Positions 62,414-64,000 of a stretch of DNA of 64,000 nucleotides are shown piece after piece (position 1 is the first letter of the stretch; every line of letters begins with the position of its first letter). The translations under genes and the position numbers were made by a program. The stretch is from CAZXEU01 sp965207385 (GTDB lineage Bacteria; Bacteroidota; Rhodothermia; Rhodothermales; Bin80): positions 309,888-373,887 of the forward strand of contig CBDBLZ010000020.1 in assembly GCA_965207385.1 (NCBI GenBank), given 5' to 3'. Below the pieces are notes generated by a model. That model saw only the letters and a program-made list of their open reading frames with translations. It was not told where the DNA came from and did not search any database.

Positions 62414-63661
62414 TTACTGAATGTCGTGCACAAGTACGATATCAACCGGAGCATCGTGGGACAGCGCAAACTGCCCGGCAACCGCGACCGTATCACCGGC
62501 CGCCAGGCCCTCCACAATCTCGACCTCGTCGCCGGAGCGTGCGCCCGTTGTCACGTACGTCCAGTATGCACGCCCTCCCTGCACCGTAAAGACCAGGTCA
62601 CGGCCCTGGCGCACCAGCAAGGCATTGGCCGGCACCACGAGGCGGTCCGACAGGCGTCCAGTTTCCAGCGCCACATTGGCAAATAGCCCCGACAGGAGGC
62701 GGCCGCCCGGATTGGGCAGCGACACCGTCACCCGGCCCATTCCCGTGGCGGGATCGATGCTCGGATTGATGGAATAAATGGAGCCCGACAGCACGGCGTT
62801 GTCAAAATTGGGAACCTGCACCTGGACCGTAGCCCTTTCGGCCAACCGGATTACGTCCGCTTCCAGTACGTCGACGTCCACTTTCATCCGGTCGTCCTCC
62901 AGCAGCAGAAGCAGCTTCGCGCCTGCCGCAACGCTCTGGCCGGTTTCTACTTCCAGGTCGGCTACGCGGCCTCGAAACGGAGCGACCACACGCGTGCGGC
63001 TCAGCGCCAGGCGCGCCCGGTCGAGTTGCTGCTCGGCCTGCGCAAGGCCCCAATTCACCGCCTGCACCTCCGAGCGCTGCTGCCCCGCAAGGATTTCCTG
63101 TGCCTCAAAGCGCCTCCTGTAGTCGCGCAGTTCAAGCCGGGTCAGCAGCCCCTCGCCGAATGCGGCACGTGCCTTGGCGTAGGCATCGCGCGCAGTCGCC
63201 AGCGCTGCGGTATCCGCCGGTGCCACGTCCTCCGATGCACTCTGGTTGACGGCATAATCCGCGCGTGCCTTCAGCACTGCAGCCTCCGCCTCTTCAAGCT
63301 CTATCTGTTCGTCGCGGTCATCCAGCCTGAGCAGCAGGTCCCCAGCCTCCACGTACTGCCCCTCTTCGATGGGCCGCTCAAGAACCACGCCGCTCGCCTC
63401 GGCGCTGATTTCCGTGCGGCGCCAGGGTGCCAGGTGCCCAGTAGCTTCGGACCGAAGAGGAAACTCGACCGGTTGCACCACGATCACTTCAATGTTGGCG
63501 CGTGCGTCCGATACCTCCACATCAATCTCCCGCGGATCCTCGACATCGGCGCCCGTTAGCTCCGGCCAGAAGGCGTACAGCAAGAGTCCACCCACGGCCA
63601 CCGGCAGTATAAATCCCGCAATGTGCCAGGCCTTCAGGCCCCTCCGGCGCTTCGCGCTCAT
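62414..63661 (-). CDS. RND efflux membrane fusion protein (second system)
   Basis: A 415-residue HlyD/AcrA-family adaptor with an N-terminal membrane segment (AWHIAGFILPVAVGGLLLYAFW), a lipoyl-like half (EASGVVLERPIEEGQYVEAGDLLLRLD and RVVAPFRGRVADLEVETGQSVAAG), a coiled-coil hairpin between them (about residues 115-215, rich in A, E and R), and barrel domains (SINPSIDPATGMGRVTVSLPNPGG). It is upstream of its pump on the same strand. Confidence 0.92.
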   Translation of the reverse strand: MSAKRRRGLKAWHIAGFILPVAVGGLLLYAFWPELTGADVEDPREIDVEVSDARANIEVIVVQPVEFPLRSEATGHLAPWRRTEISAEASGVVLERPIEEGQYVEAGDLLLRLDDRDEQIELEEAEAAVLKARADYAVNQSASEDVAPADTAALATARDAYAKARAAFGEGLLTRLELRDYRRRFEAQEILAGQQRSEVQAVNWGLAQAEQQLDRARLALSRTRVVAPFRGRVADLEVETGQSVAAGAKLLLLLEDDRMKVDVDVLEADVIRLAERATVQVQVPNFDNAVLSGSIYSINPSIDPATGMGRVTVSLPNPGGRLLSGLFANVALETGRLSDRLVVPANALLVRQGRDLVFTVQGGRAYWTYVTTGARSGDEVEIVEGLAAGDTVAVAGQFALSHDAPVDIVLVHDIQ

Positions 63662-64000
63662 ATATTCCGGTAAATAGATTCGTAAGGGTCAATCACTATA
63701 CAGCAAGAATCAAGCCGCGGATGCAGAGCATTCGTATAGAGTCGATTTAGCCCAAGGTTCCGTACCTGCAGGATACATACGCAAGCCCGGCCTCGGGCTC
63801 TGGCGCCCGGTTGAATTCACCGGGGAAAAGCGTGTCTTCCCGGCCTGCGGCCCCCGGTGCGGGGCACGAAGTTGTAGGACCTGGACCAAGCCTTGCCCAG
63901 GCGCTCTTCCGGCGCGGTGCCGCGCCCTGCCTTCGACATGCGGTCCGGCGATCACTTGTTCCCACGGGGCAGGAACAGAACTCCAAATGATTAAAGAACG
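63662..64000. other. Gene-free stretch to window end
   Basis: No gene recognised in the last 339 bases. It precedes the minus-strand efflux operon and probably carries its promoter. Frames here encode no recognisable product. Confidence 0.45.

Overview
This 64 kb window is GC-rich and looks like a chromosome segment from a bacterium of the Bacteroidota/Rhodothermota side of the tree. The supporting signs are a SusC/SusD pair, two outer-membrane proteins with a carboxypeptidase-regulatory-like domain followed by a DUF5686-type barrel, S46 peptidases, a WG-repeat protein and only occasional Shine-Dalgarno sequences. The assignment, possibly Rhodothermales-like, is an inference from gene content; there is no rRNA or tRNA gene to anchor it.

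Layout. Positions 1-17.8 kb are mostly housekeeping: the C-terminal part of a periplasmic prolyl isomerase, dapF, phoH, a WG-repeat protein, panC, fumC, a Do-family (HtrA) protease, an ACT/UPF0210 pair, a quinone oxidoreductase, aroB, tamB and a small secreted protein. Positions 18.3-22.9 kb carry an RND efflux pump and its membrane fusion protein. Positions 23.9-30.8 kb hold the most unusual part. A clear homologue of sterol C-24 methyltransferase (Erg6/SMT) faces away from a three-gene + strand row: a Rieske oxygenase, an FAD-dependent amine-oxidase-like protein, and a 674-residue fusion of a GPP34/GOLPH3 domain to a cytochrome P450. I read it as a sterol (or sterol-like lipid) tailoring cluster, possibly placed at the membrane by the GOLPH3-like domain.

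Positions 31.4-46.4 kb hold a DNA glycosylase, an RluA-type pseudouridine synthase, a polyprenol/diacylglycerol-kinase-family membrane protein, a patatin plus two DUF5686-type barrels in one operon, a divergent DprA-like protein, an S46 dipeptidyl peptidase, an M1 aminopeptidase and a lipoprotein MlrC-like protein. Positions 46.4-50.4 kb are an L-arabinose operon (fucose/arabinose-isomerase-family protein, AraB, AraD). A small HEPN-containing gene pair follows at 51.2-52.0 kb. Positions 53.1-63.7 kb, all on the minus strand, hold SusD, SusC, a shortened S46 homologue that has lost its catalytic residues, and a second RND pump with its fusion protein.

Housekeeping genes are tightly packed, while the sterol-type cluster and the HEPN pair sit between stretches of 0.6-1.1 kb with no recognisable gene, which suggests accessory cargo. 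No CRISPR array, complete insertion sequence, integrase or tRNA was seen. Several GC-rich inverted repeats follow or overlap stop codons and lack a U-tract.
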